A stretch of DNA of 64,000 nucleotides from Lysobacteraceae bacterium (GCA_031263725.1 JAISFF010000007.1:18522-82521); one strand, 5' to 3'; counted from the stretch's first letter, positions 1 to 8,800 are shown. A program made the numbers and translations. Notes: generated by a model from the sequence alone, not told the origin.

Positions 1-162
1 GACGAGACGGCCTGCCGTTACCTAAATTGGGTGGACATCGTCATCCATTACACAGACCCGGGTTATCGGGCGTATTACCTGCGCGCCGGGAAGACGGTGT
101 ACCTGTTGCTGTGCGGCGGCGATAAACGCCGCCAGAAACGCAACCTGCACTTTCATCCGTGA
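1..162 (+). pseudogene. C-terminal part of a RelE/HigB-type toxin, probably degraded
   Basis: The frame is open from the first base of the window and ends at a TGA at 160-162. Its translation contains a GYRAYYL segment followed by LLLCGGDK. These match the central strand pair and the conserved LLxxGGDK turn of RelE/ParE-superfamily addiction toxins, the HigB-like 'phage-derived' group. After GGDK only about eleven residues remain, and they do not resemble the usual helical end, so the 3' part may be frameshifted. No antitoxin (HigA-type HTH) reading frame follows: the next gene lies on the other strand. Because the 5' end is outside the window I cannot tell whether the gene is intact. It could also be an orphan toxin with a divergent tail. 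Confidence 0.45.
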
Positions 163-222
163 ATGCCATGCCAACTCGTGGCGGATAACCTGTGCGAGGC
201 ATCCGCCACCGCCAGCCAAGGT

Positions 223-654
223 TCATTTGAAGTCTTTGTGGCAGTCCTGGCAGTTCTGGCCGAGTTTGCCCAGCAGCGTTTTCAGCGACGCGCAATCGCC
301 CGGCGGGTTGGCCATGGTTTCGTCGAGGACGGCGCGCATCTGGCTGGCATGCGAACCGAACCTCTGATCCTTGGCGGCTTCCGGATAGGCCAGTTCCAGG
401 TCGTTGGCCATGGCGCGCAGGGCCACTATACGTGGCGTGATATCCGCCTGGGTGCACTGGTTGGCATCCGCGGTTTTCTTGAGCAGACCGTACTGCTTGG
501 CGATCACTTCCATGATCGCGGTCGGGAACTTGTCCTGGCGGTCCTGCCACGAGCGGTACAGCATGACGCTGCCGATGGCGCCGATCAGCAGACCGAGGAT
601 GAGCACGATCAGATAGCGGGATGCGTTGGAACTGCGGGGAGGAGGAGTAGCCAT
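223..654 (-). CDS. membrane-anchored monohaem cytochrome c family protein
   Basis: A 143-residue protein with one hydrophobic segment near the N-terminus (about residues 13-33), which would anchor it to the inner membrane or act as an uncleaved signal. The only haem-binding motif, CQDCH, lies nine residues or so from the C-terminus. That position is typical of the four-helix cytochrome c' / c-556 fold rather than of class I cytochromes c. The ATG at 654 is preferred over an upstream TTG at 675 because AGGAGGAG-like purines do not precede the TTG and the N-terminus then starts just ahead of the membrane segment. It stands alone, divergent from tcdA. A role in periplasmic electron transfer or gas binding is inferred; no partner is visible nearby. 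Confidence 0.75.
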   Translation of the reverse strand: MATPPPRSSNASRYLIVLILGLLIGAIGSVMLYRSWQDRQDKFPTAIMEVIAKQYGLLKKTADANQCTQADITPRIVALRAMANDLELAYPEAAKDQRFGSHASQMRAVLDETMANPPGDCASLKTLLGKLGQNCQDCHKDFK

Positions 655-739
655 GGAATCGACCTTTGGTTTCAAGTGACCAAATGCGAATATTACGGTG
701 CATCAAGGGGTAACGCTACTCGGGATAGAATCTCCGGTC

Positions 740-1534
740 ATGAATCAGATATTGACAGACAGGTTTTCGGGAATAAACCGGTTGTACGGCGCGGGGGCGA
801 TCGAGCGTCTGTCAGGTGCGAAAGTAGCCATCGTTGGCCTGGGAGGCGTAGGGTCCTGGGTGGCCGAGGCATTGGCGCGTTCCGCAGTGGGAAGCATCGT
901 TCTGATCGACGCGGATGATCTGTGCGTGTCCAACGCCAACCGCCAGCTACCGGCGATCGAGGGCCAATACGGTCGCAACAAGGCCGAGGCGATGGCCGAG
1001 CGTTGCCGTGCGATCAATCCCGGTATCGATGTGCGTCCTGTCGCGGTATTCCTGACGGCGGCGAATCTGCACGACCTGCTGGGGGAAGGGTTCGATCTGG
1101 TGATCGATGCCTGCGACAGCTTTCGCACCAAGGTCGAGCTGATAGCCTGGCGCCGGCGACGCAAGCAGTTGGTCATCACCGTCGGTTCGGCCGGGGGACG
1201 CACCGATCCCACCCTGGTCAGGGTTCGCGATCTTTCCCGGACCGAGCACGATGCGATGCTTGCCCTGATCAGGAAGAAACTTCGCGGCGAATTCAATTTC
1301 CCGAAGAATCCACAACGTTATTTCGGCGTGCCGGCGGTCTATTCGCTGGAGAACGTCAAGTACCCGCAACCCGATGGCAGTGTCTGCGGACTGCGGCCGC
1401 CACCCACTACCGATTCGTCCATGAAACTGGACTGTGGCGCCGGACTTGGCGCCGCGACTCACATCACCGGGACGTTCGCATTCGCGGCAGTTGCCAAGGC
1501 CATCGAATTGATGCTCAAACCGAAGGCAGACTGA
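740..1534 (+). CDS. tcdA: tRNA threonylcarbamoyladenosine dehydratase (TcdA/CsdL)
   Basis: A 264-residue ThiF/E1-like protein. It begins with the RFSGINRLYG sequence typical of TcdA, then has the nucleotide-binding glycine loop VGLGGVGSW and the acidic DADD segment that contacts ATP ribose. Family members use ATP to dehydrate t6A37 of ANN-decoding tRNAs to the cyclic ct6A form. The ATG at 740 is the start that leaves the family-typical N-terminus; a GTG at 698 would add fourteen unrelated residues. The gene converges on the TatD-type nuclease gene and their 3' ends overlap by 20 bp. The sulfur-relay partners CsdA/CsdE are not adjacent, in line with most gammaproteobacteria outside the enterics. 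Confidence 0.93.
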   Translation: MNQILTDRFSGINRLYGAGAIERLSGAKVAIVGLGGVGSWVAEALARSAVGSIVLIDADDLCVSNANRQLPAIEGQYGRNKAEAMAERCRAINPGIDVRPVAVFLTAANLHDLLGEGFDLVIDACDSFRTKVELIAWRRRRKQLVITVGSAGGRTDPTLVRVRDLSRTEHDAMLALIRKKLRGEFNFPKNPQRYFGVPAVYSLENVKYPQPDGSVCGLRPPPTTDSSMKLDCGAGLGAATHITGTFAFAAVAKAIELMLKPKAD

Positions 1535-2288
1535 ACAGCTTTCTGGCGTTTTCGGCCGTTTGCCGGGCTATTTCGATGGCCGGCTGATTGCGCAGTCCTG
1601 CGACAGTTTCGAGGATGACCGCAAGACGCGCCGGTTCGTTGCGTTGGCCGCGGATGCCCGCATCGGGCTGGTCGGGAGAATCGGTTTCGAGCAGCAACTG
1701 CTCGAGAGGCACGACCGCCATCAGCCTGCGCAGTCTTTGGGCCCGTTCATAGGTCACAGGGCCGCCGATGCCAATCAGGAAGCCGAGTTTGAACAACTGT
1801 GCCATCTGTTCCGGGCTCCCGGAAAAGCTGTGAACAACGCCGCGCAACCCAGAGCCGGTCCGATGGATCAGGCCGATGACCATGTCCAATGCCCGTCGGG
1901 CGTGGATGATGACTGGCAGGTCGTATGCCAGGGCGAGCTGCAACTGGGCTTCGAAATAGTGTTGCTGCAGGATCGGGTCCAATCCGTCCACATGGAAATC
2001 CAGGCCGCATTCTCCGATCGCATGCGGGCGTTCCTGCTCGATCCACTGCCTGAGGCGGTCGATGTGTTCGGGGCGATGCTCGGCCAGATACATCGGATGC
2101 AGGCCGTACGCCGGGAACAGCCCCGAGGTTTGCAGGCATACCTGTTTCAGTCTGGGCCAGTTCGAAAAAGCCACGGCCGGCACTATCTGTTGCGCCACTC
2201 CGGCGGTAAGCGATCGCTGGATGACCTGTTCGCGGTCGGAGTCGAATTCCGCCGCGTCCAGATGGCAATGACTGTCGATCAGGTACAC
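1515..2288 (-). CDS. TatD family metal-dependent hydrolase (DNase)
   Basis: A 257-residue TIM-barrel amidohydrolase. The metal ligands are visible in order: the N-terminal DSHCHLD, GECGLDF in the middle, an IIHAR histidine, VVHSFSG, and LLLETDSP near the C-terminus. These are the five signature blocks of the TatD group (TatD, YcfH, YjjV). Known members are metal-dependent DNases involved in DNA degradation or repair, and some have D-aminoacyl-tRNA deacylase activity. Within the group the length and the FPAYGLHP segment fit YjjV-like members best, but assignment to one subfamily is uncertain. It is probably monocistronic, with its 3' end lying inside the end of tcdA. Confidence 0.9.
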   Translation of the reverse strand: MYLIDSHCHLDAAEFDSDREQVIQRSLTAGVAQQIVPAVAFSNWPRLKQVCLQTSGLFPAYGLHPMYLAEHRPEHIDRLRQWIEQERPHAIGECGLDFHVDGLDPILQQHYFEAQLQLALAYDLPVIIHARRALDMVIGLIHRTGSGLRGVVHSFSGSPEQMAQLFKLGFLIGIGGPVTYERAQRLRRLMAVVPLEQLLLETDSPDQPDAGIRGQRNEPARLAVILETVAGLRNQPAIEIARQTAENARKLFSLPSV

Positions 2289-2303
2289 ATCGCGGTCCAG
2301 TGC

Positions 2304-2534
2304 TCAGCGTACCGTTTGACTATCCAGAGGCACGGAGACTTTGCGTTTCTTCCAGCCTGCCAGCGTCAGCGTAGCCAGGCCAAGCATCAATTCGTCCAGC
2401 AAGTATGGTGGGAAGAGATCATCGAAGGGGATCGCCAGGTCCAGCACGAACAAGGCGCCGACGATCTTGAACAGAGTGGGGTAACGCAGTCGCCGAGCCC
2501 AATCGAGGACAGGCAGCAGCAAGGGATTACGCAT
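2304..2534 (-). CDS. DUF6116 family small membrane protein
   Basis: A 76-residue protein beginning MRNPLLLPVLDW, with one hydrophobic stretch (about 20-35) and a second weaker one, and a basic C-terminus rich in K and R. The pattern of an N-terminal NPLL, then LRYPTLFKI and a DELMLGL segment, matches the small DUF6116 proteins common in Xanthomonadaceae, whose function is unknown. The ATG at 2534 is chosen because it gives the family N-terminus; the longer frame to 2651 has no family resemblance upstream. The gene lies 15 bp upstream of the TatD-type gene on the same strand, so the two are probably co-transcribed. Confidence 0.7.
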   Translation of the reverse strand: MRNPLLLPVLDWARRLRYPTLFKIVGALFVLDLAIPFDDLFPPYLLDELMLGLATLTLAGWKKRKVSVPLDSQTVR

Positions 2535-2707
2535 GATGGGGACCCCCTGGAACGGACCGGGACAAGCTAGCACGCTGCGATGAACATAAAGGATGACGCC
2601 GTTCATTCGGCATTGTTCATTCCAAAATACATGGGTATGCCTGTTCAGCATTCAAGTGTTTGAATGGCGACAATAAGCCCGTCTGTCCCGAGACAGGAGA
2701 ATCATCA

Positions 2708-3565
2708 ATGAAGAGTAATACCACTTTGGTTCTGGTCGCCATTGGCGCTCTGTTGATAGGTGGCATCGCGACAGCGGCCTACATGAACAATCGTGACCGG
2801 CAGCCCGCATTCGTCACCGCTACGCCGGAAAATCCTCTGCCGGGTGCGCTGGACGAGAATGGGGCATCCGACACCTCTCATGAACTGGCGGATGCTACCG
2901 ATCCGAACGCAGTGCAGCCGCAGCCCGAGGTTCCACAATACGCGGAAATCATCAGGGTGGATCCAGTCATGCAAAAGGAACGCCAGTACGCGATCGTAAT
3001 CAGTTCCGAGCCCATCCGGGAAACCAGCACGACCGCGGTGCCCAAGGAGGTCTGCCAGGATGTACAGGTCCAGGAACGTCTCCCCGAGCGTGATGGCAAT
3101 GTCGGCGGAACCGTGGCCGGTGCGGTGATCGGTGGCCTGCTGGGCAACCAGATAGGCAGAGGCAGCGGCAAGAAAGCCGCCACGGCTGCCGGCGCGGTCG
3201 TCGGTGGCGTGGTGGGCAATCGTGTGGATCGCCAGCACGAGGGAGGCCGGGTGGTGACGCGTACCGAACGGCAGTGCCATACAGAGAACGAAGTCTCCGA
3301 GACCACCCATATCACGGGCTACAACGTCGCCTACCGGAATGCCGATGGCACCACGGGCAGCATGAGGATGGCGGAGCGCCCGGGCGAGCGCATCGCGATG
3401 GGAACCAGCGACAAGGTAGTCGGGTACACGGTGACATACCGCTACAACGATCAGCAGGGTACCGTGCGCATGGACCGCAGGCCGGATGGAGACCGTCTGC
3501 CTGTGATCGATGGCAAAGTCATGACGCAAACGGCGACCGTATCGAGCAACCGCTCAAATCGGTAA
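2708..3565 (+). CDS. glycine-zipper 2TM domain envelope protein
   Basis: A 285-residue protein with an N-terminal hydrophobic segment (about residues 7-25) that serves as signal or anchor, then a Pro/Asp-rich linker. Two repeats of an alternating glycine pattern, GGTVAGAVIGGLLGNQIG and AAGAVVGGVVGN, form the 'glycine zipper 2TM' (Rick_17kDa antigen) domain at about residues 135-178. The C-terminal third repeats a Y-x-VxYR motif (NVAYRNADG, TVTYRYNDQ), suggesting two beta-rich copies. The ATG at 2708 has a good Shine-Dalgarno (AGGAG about eight bases upstream). Family members sit in the cell envelope, often outer-membrane associated. A structural or stress role is inferred only. Confidence 0.82.
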   Translation: MKSNTTLVLVAIGALLIGGIATAAYMNNRDRQPAFVTATPENPLPGALDENGASDTSHELADATDPNAVQPQPEVPQYAEIIRVDPVMQKERQYAIVISSEPIRETSTTAVPKEVCQDVQVQERLPERDGNVGGTVAGAVIGGLLGNQIGRGSGKKAATAAGAVVGGVVGNRVDRQHEGGRVVTRTERQCHTENEVSETTHITGYNVAYRNADGTTGSMRMAERPGERIAMGTSDKVVGYTVTYRYNDQQGTVRMDRRPDGDRLPVIDGKVMTQTATVSSNRSNR

Positions 3566-3708
3566 CGTAGGATACTCGGATTGGATTCCGAGAAAGGGGG
3601 GCCAATGTTTTTGTCAAGCGCTCAGACTGGCACGAAGTGCGAACGGCTCCCGGCGCAGCGACAAATACCTTGTCGCCAGCGCTTTCAGCGCTGTTTCGTC
3701 GAGGCGAA

Positions 3709-4179
3709 TCAGTCGAGCAGATCGCGTTCGCGCAGCCACTGTCGCGCGTCTTCGGCATCGTTTTCGAACCAGGCACGGGCCGAGCCCAACCGGAAGGTAT
3801 AGCCCCAGGCATCCATGTCCCGCATCAGGCGCTCACTGCCGGCGCCATCGATGCGCCCGGCCAGAACGATCTGCAAATAGCAGGTCGCGTCTTCCTCCGG
3901 GATGGAATCGGTGGCATCGGTGTGTACCGCCGCACGCTTTTCCGGCGGCAGGACGATCAGGTGGCAGGCCTCGTGCAGCAGCGAATGCAAGGGCGTGTCG
4001 CGGCGCGCATAGACGGTGCTGCCGATGATGCCGGCCTCCGGCTCCCCCCAGTAGCTGCCGGGGATTTTCTCGCCGTCCCCGATCATCTCCAGCCGCAGGT
4101 CGTAGCGCGACAGCAGTCGGGCAATCTCGGGGATCGACAGCGAAGACAGACAGAGGACATCCGGGGCGGAAGCATTCAT
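3709..4179 (-). CDS. small HExxH-motif protein, function unknown
   Basis: A 156-residue soluble protein with no signal peptide. It contains HEACH (about residue 71), the zincin-type HExxH zinc-binding helix. A downstream DSIPEEDATCYLQ segment could supply a third ligand (E). The N-terminal half looks like a small alpha/beta domain. The ATG at 4179 gives MNASAPD; eight further residues upstream are possible. Similar genes occur beside min loci in Xanthomonadaceae as conserved hypotheticals, in my recollection. It lies 77 bp downstream of minE on the same strand and so may be transcribed with it. A peptidase activity is suggested by the motif alone. Confidence 0.6.
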   Translation of the reverse strand: MNASAPDVLCLSSLSIPEIARLLSRYDLRLEMIGDGEKIPGSYWGEPEAGIIGSTVYARRDTPLHSLLHEACHLIVLPPEKRAAVHTDATDSIPEEDATCYLQIVLAGRIDGAGSERLMRDMDAWGYTFRLGSARAWFENDAEDARQWLRERDLLD

Positions 4180-4256
4180 TTGGATCGGTCGGGCTCGTTG
4201 CAATGCGGCGGGTATGGCGTCAAGCCGCGGGAACGGTACGGCGTCCCCGCGACTCG

Positions 4257-4517
4257 TTACGGGGCGGACTGGTCGTCGGGCAGCGAGACGGAGATATCGA
4301 GCACCTCCTGGTTGCCGTTCTTGACCAGATCGACCTTGACCGCATCGGCATCGATGTTGACGTACTTCTTGATGACTTCCAGCAGTTCGCGCTGTAGCAG
4401 CGGCAGGTAGTCGGGCCCGCCGCGCTGCGCCCGTTCCTGGGCGATGATGATCTGCAGGCGGTTCTTGGCGGTTTCGGCGGTGTTCTTCTTGGTCTTCAGG
4501 AAATCGAACAATCTCAT
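4257..4517 (-). CDS. minE: cell division topological specificity factor MinE
   Basis: 86 residues. The N-terminus MRLFDFLK is the amphipathic membrane-targeting helix. [14 protein letters not shown] is the MinD-contact/beta1 segment that switches conformation. The C-terminal half ([13 protein letters not shown], then VDLVKNG) is the dimerisation domain. MinE stimulates MinD ATPase and drives pole-to-pole oscillation, so that MinC inhibits FtsZ everywhere but mid-cell. It begins one base after the minD stop codon, consistent with translational coupling within minC-minD-minE. Confidence 0.96.
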   Translation of the reverse strand: MRLFDFLKTKKNTAETAKNRLQIIIAQERAQRGGPDYLPLLQRELLEVIKKYVNIDADAVKVDLVKNGNQEVLDISVSLPDDQSAP

Positions 4518-4518
4518 T

Positions 4519-5328
4519 TCACCCTCCGAACAGCTTGTTGAAGAAGCCCTTCTTCTCCACGGTGGTGAAGCGCATCGGACGCTCTTCGCCCAGCAGCCTG
4601 GCGACGGCGTCGTCGTAGGCCTGTCCGGCCTGCGACTCGCCATCCAGGATTACCGGCTCGCCCTTGTTGGAGGCGTTGAGGATATCCCCGGATTCGGGCA
4701 CCACGCCGATCGCCTTGAGGCCGAGCACTTCCTCGACATCGGCGATGCTGAGCATTTCGCCGTTGGCCACGCGGACCGGGCTGTAGCGGGTCAGCAGCAG
4801 GTAGGCGGGCAGTTCCTCGCCGGCCTCGGCCTTGCGCGTCTTGGAGTCGAGCAGGCCGACGATGCGGTCCGAGTCGCGGACGCTGGAGACTTCCGGGTTG
4901 ACCACCACGATCGCCTTGTCGGCGAAGTACATGGCCAGGAAGGCGCCTTTCTCGATGCCGGCGGGCGAGTCGCAGATGATGTAGGCGAAACCGTCGGCGG
5001 CGAGGTCGTTGAGGACCTTCTCCACGCCTTCCTTGGTCAGCGCGTCCTTGTCGCGGGTTTGCGAGGCGGCGAGCACGTAGAGGCTGTCGAAGCGCTTGTC
5101 CTTGATCAACGCCTGTTTCAGCGTCGCCTCGCCATTGACGACGTTGACGAAGTCGTACACCACGCGGCGTTCGCAGCCCATGATCAGGTCCAGGTTGCGC
5201 AGGCCGACGTCGAAATCGATCACGGCGACCTTGTGGCCGCGCTTGGCCAGGCCGCAGGCCAGACTGGCGCTGGTGGTGGTCTTGCCGACGCCGCCCTTGC
5301 CGGATGTGACAACGATGATCTCAGCCAA
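4519..5328 (-). CDS. minD: septum site-determining protein MinD (ATPase)
   Basis: 269 residues. The deviant Walker [11 protein letters not shown] near the N-terminus is followed by the switch [10 protein letters not shown] and by DSPAGIE, as in the ParA/MinD superfamily. The C-terminal [11 protein letters not shown] is the amphipathic membrane-targeting sequence. The likely start is a TTG at 5328: it encodes the family N-terminus (AEIIVVTSG) and is preceded at seven bases by GAGGAG, whereas the only upstream ATG would add eighteen alien residues. MinD recruits MinC to the membrane and is displaced by MinE. Part of the minCDE operon, with an 89-bp minC-minD spacer. Confidence 0.96.
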   Translation of the reverse strand: MAEIIVVTSGKGGVGKTTTSASLACGLAKRGHKVAVIDFDVGLRNLDLIMGCERRVVYDFVNVVNGEATLKQALIKDKRFDSLYVLAASQTRDKDALTKEGVEKVLNDLAADGFAYIICDSPAGIEKGAFLAMYFADKAIVVVNPEVSSVRDSDRIVGLLDSKTRKAEAGEELPAYLLLTRYSPVRVANGEMLSIADVEEVLGLKAIGVVPESGDILNASNKGEPVILDGESQAGQAYDDAVARLLGEERPMRFTTVEKKGFFNKLFGG

Positions 5329-5417
5329 TGGAAGTCTCCTCAAAAACAGTATTGTTCGTGGTGTGGGGCTCGCGCCCTTCATGGGGTTGATCCGGACGCG
5401 CCGTCCGGGGCGGCCGA

Positions 5418-6206
5418 TCAGCCGATCGCGGCCAGCTTGATCTGTTCCTGTTCCAGCCAGACCTGCACCGGCCGGCCGCGCAGATTATCCGGAATATCGT
5501 CCAATACCTTGTATTGGCCCGCAATGGCGACCAGTTCGGCCTGAAAGTCCTGGCAGAAGATGCGTGCCTCGGTGTCGCCCTGGACGCCGGCCAGGGCGCG
5601 GCCGCGCAGGCTGCCATAGATATGGATGGAACCGTCGGCCAGGACCTCGGCGCCGGCGCCGACCATGGCCAGCACCGTCAGGTCGCAGTTCTGCGCATAG
5701 AGCTGTTGTCCCGAACGCACGCTGGTCTTGCGGATCTGGCCCGGCTTCATGGCAGGCGCTGGCGGCGTCTCCGGAACCGTCTTGCGTTTGGCCGGGGCGG
5801 AAGCCTCGCGCGCGGCGGGAGCCGGTTCGCGCGGGCGCGCCGCGCCGCCATCGTCGACGCGCTCGTACTGGGCGCGGAACTTGGCCAGCAGCGGCAGATC
5901 CAGCTGTTCGGCCAGCTTCTCGGTTTCCCTGGTTCCATAGGCAAGGGCTACCGGCAGGACGCCGGCTTCGCGCAGGCCATCGATCAGGCTGTGCGCGGCA
6001 TCGGCATCGGGCAGCTGCGACAGGCCGCCGAAATCCACGATCAGGGCGGCACGGCCGAACAGCTTGGGCGCCCGGTCCACGCGCTCGCGCATTTCCCGCA
6101 CCAGTTGCGGCACATCCAGCGTGCGTACGCGCAGGTTGGCGATGCCCACCTGGCCGATTTTCAGTTCGCCTGCTTGTTCATAGTCGGGAATGGCCAACTT
6201 CTGCAT
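5418..6206 (-). CDS. minC: septum site-determining protein MinC
   Basis: 262 residues. The N-terminal FtsZ-inhibiting domain (about 1-115) is separated from the C-terminal beta-helix by a Pro/Ala/Arg-rich linker (about 120-155). The beta-helix has the conserved QLYAQNCDLTVL, GSIHIYGSLRGRALAG and GDTEARIFC blocks, and contacts MinD and dimerises. The protein blocks Z-ring assembly at the poles. First gene of the minCDE run; its start lies just 2 bp after the stop of the GNAT gene, so the acetyltransferase is likely the first cistron of the transcript. Confidence 0.95.
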   Translation of the reverse strand: MQKLAIPDYEQAGELKIGQVGIANLRVRTLDVPQLVREMRERVDRAPKLFGRAALIVDFGGLSQLPDADAAHSLIDGLREAGVLPVALAYGTRETEKLAEQLDLPLLAKFRAQYERVDDGGAARPREPAPAAREASAPAKRKTVPETPPAPAMKPGQIRKTSVRSGQQLYAQNCDLTVLAMVGAGAEVLADGSIHIYGSLRGRALAGVQGDTEARIFCQDFQAELVAIAGQYKVLDDIPDNLRGRPVQVWLEQEQIKLAAIG

Positions 6207-6208
6207 CC

Positions 6209-6796
6209 TTAGGTTTCTGTTGCGGGGTGCTTGTGTGCCTGCGGCCGTCCCACCCAGGGCACGTCGGGAAGGTTGCCGCCATAGGTTTCCTGCACCCAGG
6301 GGTAACTGCACAGCGCCTTCATCAGCATGCAGGCACGGACATTGACACCGGGCATGGTGTTCTGGCCGACCTCGTGGAAGCCGAAACTGCCATGGAACAG
6401 CAATGCCGCATCGGAGTCATGGTCGAGCAGCACCTCGCTGGCCAGTTGCGGATAGCGCAGTTCCGCATAGCTCTGCACATCGGCGTAGAAGGCGCGACCG
6501 ACGCCACCGCCACGGCGGCGGCTGGCGACGACGATGCGGTCGATATACAGGAACTGCGGATAGCGCTCGCGGAACCAGGCGAAATTGCTGCTGTCGTGGC
6601 GGCTGGCGCTGCCGAAAGCGACCAGAAAGCCGGCCAGGTTGCCGTCACGTTCGGCGACCCGGAAATACTCGGCGTTGTCGAAGAAATGGTGCAGCTTGTC
6701 CACATCCAGCGGCAGGATCGCCGAGCCGGCGCTATTGTTCAACGCCATGATGGAATCCAGTTCCTGCTTCCGCACCTCGCGGATAACGATCGACAT
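6209..6796 (-). CDS. GNAT family N-acetyltransferase
   Basis: A 195-residue protein with the GNAT fold. Beta4 is IDRIVVASRRRGGGVGRAFY, where the R-R-G-G-G-V-G run is the acetyl-CoA pyrophosphate loop (Q/RxxGxG/A). HGSFGFHEVGQ is the usual C-terminal 'GF' strand-turn. The substrate cannot be deduced. The two-base gap to minC suggests co-expression with the Min system. This arrangement is, to my knowledge, common in related genomes, though a functional link to division is unproven. Confidence 0.85.
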   Translation of the reverse strand: MSIVIREVRKQELDSIMALNNSAGSAILPLDVDKLHHFFDNAEYFRVAERDGNLAGFLVAFGSASRHDSSNFAWFRERYPQFLYIDRIVVASRRRGGGVGRAFYADVQSYAELRYPQLASEVLLDHDSDAALLFHGSFGFHEVGQNTMPGVNVRACMLMKALCSYPWVQETYGGNLPDVPWVGRPQAHKHPATET

Positions 6797-6965
6797 CAGT
6801 GATTGACTCCGTGCTGGTTCGCGGCTGAGTGTTACGGAGGGGACGGATTATCGCATGCGTGATCGGAGCGGGCGAGCATCCATGACTTTTGCAATGCTCC
6901 GGTTTCACCGATCGACCGTAAGATGATGTTCGCATCCACCCGATGAAAGGCGCAGCTACGTCCCC

Positions 6966-8162
6966 ATGCTCGGACCCATCAGCCATACGCGATTGCTGCG
7001 CTATGCCGGCATGTTCACCTGGGCCATGGTCGGTGTGCCGCTGGTGTACTCGCAGTATTTCCCGGCCTATGCGCCGGGCGAGTACGAGCCCATGCTGGGA
7101 CCCCGGCGCGCGGTCTGGCTTTTCGTCTGCTATTTCGGTTTCGGTGCCTGCTACTGGTGGCTGACCCGGGGCCTGGGCGGCGTCCGGGCGCGCTGGTACG
7201 ACCGGGCGCTGCTGCTGCTGCTGACGCTGCTCGCGCTGCTGGTCAGCTATTTCAACGGCTCCGGCCTGGGCAGCATTCTGTTGATGGTAGCGGCCGGGGC
7301 GATTCCGTGGCTGTTGCGGCCGGGCCCGGGTATCGTGCTGTTGCTGATCAGCCAATTGGCGGTACTGCCGATCTACCACGGCATCCTGCACATGCCTCTG
7401 TTCGAAGCGGTGATGCAGTCGCTCCTGTATGGCGGCTTCTCCATGTTCATTTACATCACCAGTCTGGTGGCCTGGCAGCAGGCCAGGGCGCGGGACGAGC
7501 AGCGTCGGCTGAATGCGGAACTGCGCGCAACCCGCGCATTACTGGCCGAGAGTGCCCGCGTGCACGAACGGATTCAGATTTCGCGGGAACTGCATGACCT
7601 GCTGGGCCATCACCTGACTGCGCTGAGCCTGAACCTGGAGGTCGCCAGCCATATCACCGAGGGGCAGGCGCAGGAGCACATCCGGCAATCGCAGGGATTG
7701 GCCAAGCTGCTGTTGAGCGACGTGCGCGAGGCCGTCAGCCAACTGCGCTCCAGCGGCTTGATCGATCTGGCCGCGGCGTTGTCGCCGCTCACCCGGCATG
7801 TGCCTGGGCTGGATGTGCAACTGGATATCGAGTCGCCATTGACGATGGACGACCCCGAGCGGGCGCATGTGCTCTTGCGTTGCACCCAGGAGATCATCAC
7901 CAATGCCGTGCGTCATGCCGATGCCCGCAATCTGTGGATGCGGCTGTGGATCCAGGATGGCATGATCCACCTGCGGGCACACGATGACGGCGACGGGGCC
8001 GACGAGTTCACCCTGGGCAACGGATTGCGCGGGATGAGCGAACGTGTGCGCCAACTCGATGGTACGCTGCATATCGAGACAGCCCGAGGACAGGGTTTCC
8101 GCCTGCATCTGTCCATTCCCGTAACTGCCGCTGCAGGGGCGGCCAAGGCGACCCCGACATGA
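6966..8162 (+). CDS. sensor histidine kinase, DesK/LiaS (HPK7) type
   Basis: 398 residues. Five to six hydrophobic segments fill about residues 12-190, with almost no extracytoplasmic loop, as in membrane-fluidity or intramembrane-sensing kinases. The HisKA_3 dimerisation helix has RELHDLLGHHL with the phosphorylatable histidine at residue 210. The HATPase_c domain shows the N-box (EIITNAVRHA), the G1 DDGDG and the G2 GNGLRGM motifs. The stop overlaps the start of the response-regulator gene by four bases (ATGA), so the pair forms one operon. The signal is unknown, although the membrane-only sensor region favours envelope or lipid state. Confidence 0.9.
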   Translation: MLGPISHTRLLRYAGMFTWAMVGVPLVYSQYFPAYAPGEYEPMLGPRRAVWLFVCYFGFGACYWWLTRGLGGVRARWYDRALLLLLTLLALLVSYFNGSGLGSILLMVAAGAIPWLLRPGPGIVLLLISQLAVLPIYHGILHMPLFEAVMQSLLYGGFSMFIYITSLVAWQQARARDEQRRLNAELRATRALLAESARVHERIQISRELHDLLGHHLTALSLNLEVASHITEGQAQEHIRQSQGLAKLLLSDVREAVSQLRSSGLIDLAAALSPLTRHVPGLDVQLDIESPLTMDDPERAHVLLRCTQEIITNAVRHADARNLWMRLWIQDGMIHLRAHDDGDGADEFTLGNGLRGMSERVRQLDGTLHIETARGQGFRLHLSIPVTAAAGAAKATPT

Positions 8163-8800
8163 TTCGAGTCTTTCTGGTCGATGATCAAACCCTGGTGCGC
8201 CAGGGCGTGCGCTCGCTGCTGGCGCTGGACGACGGCATCGAGGTGATCGGCGAGGCGAGCGACGGCCGGCAGGCGGTCGAAGCGATCCCGGCGCTGGCCC
8301 CGGACGTGGTACTGATGGACATGCGCATGCCGGTGATGTCGGGGCTGGAGGCCCTGCAAACGCTGTCGAAATGGTCGGCGCTGCCGCCCACCATCATCCT
8401 GACCACTTTCGACGACGATCAACTGGTGCTGGCCGGCTTGAAGGCGGGGGCGAAGGGCTATCTGCTCAAGGATGTGTCGCTGGAACAACTGGTCAGCGCC
8501 ATTCGCGAGGTCGCGGCCGGCGGTTCGCTGGTGCAACCGGCGGTCACGCAGCGGTTGCTGTCCGGGCTGGAGAACATGCGCAACGACTTCGTCAGTCTGG
8601 ATCGTCCCGATCCGCTGACGGATCGGGAGACGGAGATACTGCGGTTGATGGCCAGCGGCTTCTCCAACAAGGAGATCGCCAACTCCCTGGGGGTGGCGGA
8701 GGGGACGATCAAGAATCACGTGTCCAACATCCTGTCCAAGCTGGGGGTTCGCGACCGGACCCGGGCCGTGCTCAAGGCCTTCGAACTGCAACTGGTCTGA
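8159..8800 (+). CDS. NarL/FixJ family response regulator
   Basis: 213 residues. The receiver domain has the acidic pair VDDQ, the phosphoacceptor D54 in LMDMRMP, T in LTTFDDD and K in LLKDV. The output domain carries the LuxR-type HTH with LTDRETEILRLMASG and NKEIANSLGVAEGTIKNHVSNIL. It is the cognate partner of the DesK-type kinase, whose stop codon overlaps its start. No DNA target is evident, but the 215-bp stretch ahead of the downstream SRPBCC gene would be the first place to look for one. Confidence 0.92.
   Translation: MIRVFLVDDQTLVRQGVRSLLALDDGIEVIGEASDGRQAVEAIPALAPDVVLMDMRMPVMSGLEALQTLSKWSALPPTIILTTFDDDQLVLAGLKAGAKGYLLKDVSLEQLVSAIREVAAGGSLVQPAVTQRLLSGLENMRNDFVSLDRPDPLTDRETEILRLMASGFSNKEIANSLGVAEGTIKNHVSNILSKLGVRDRTRAVLKAFELQLV

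Noticed and set aside
163..918. Long plus-strand frame of 251 codons over the cytochrome c gene
   Set aside because: It lies antisense to the cytochrome and runs into the tcdA start region. Its translation has no family motifs, whereas the minus-strand frame has a CxxCH site and a membrane segment.
3658..3676. Hairpin GCGACAA/TTGTCGC downstream of the glycine-zipper gene as a terminator
   Set aside because: The stem is short and no T-run follows on either strand.
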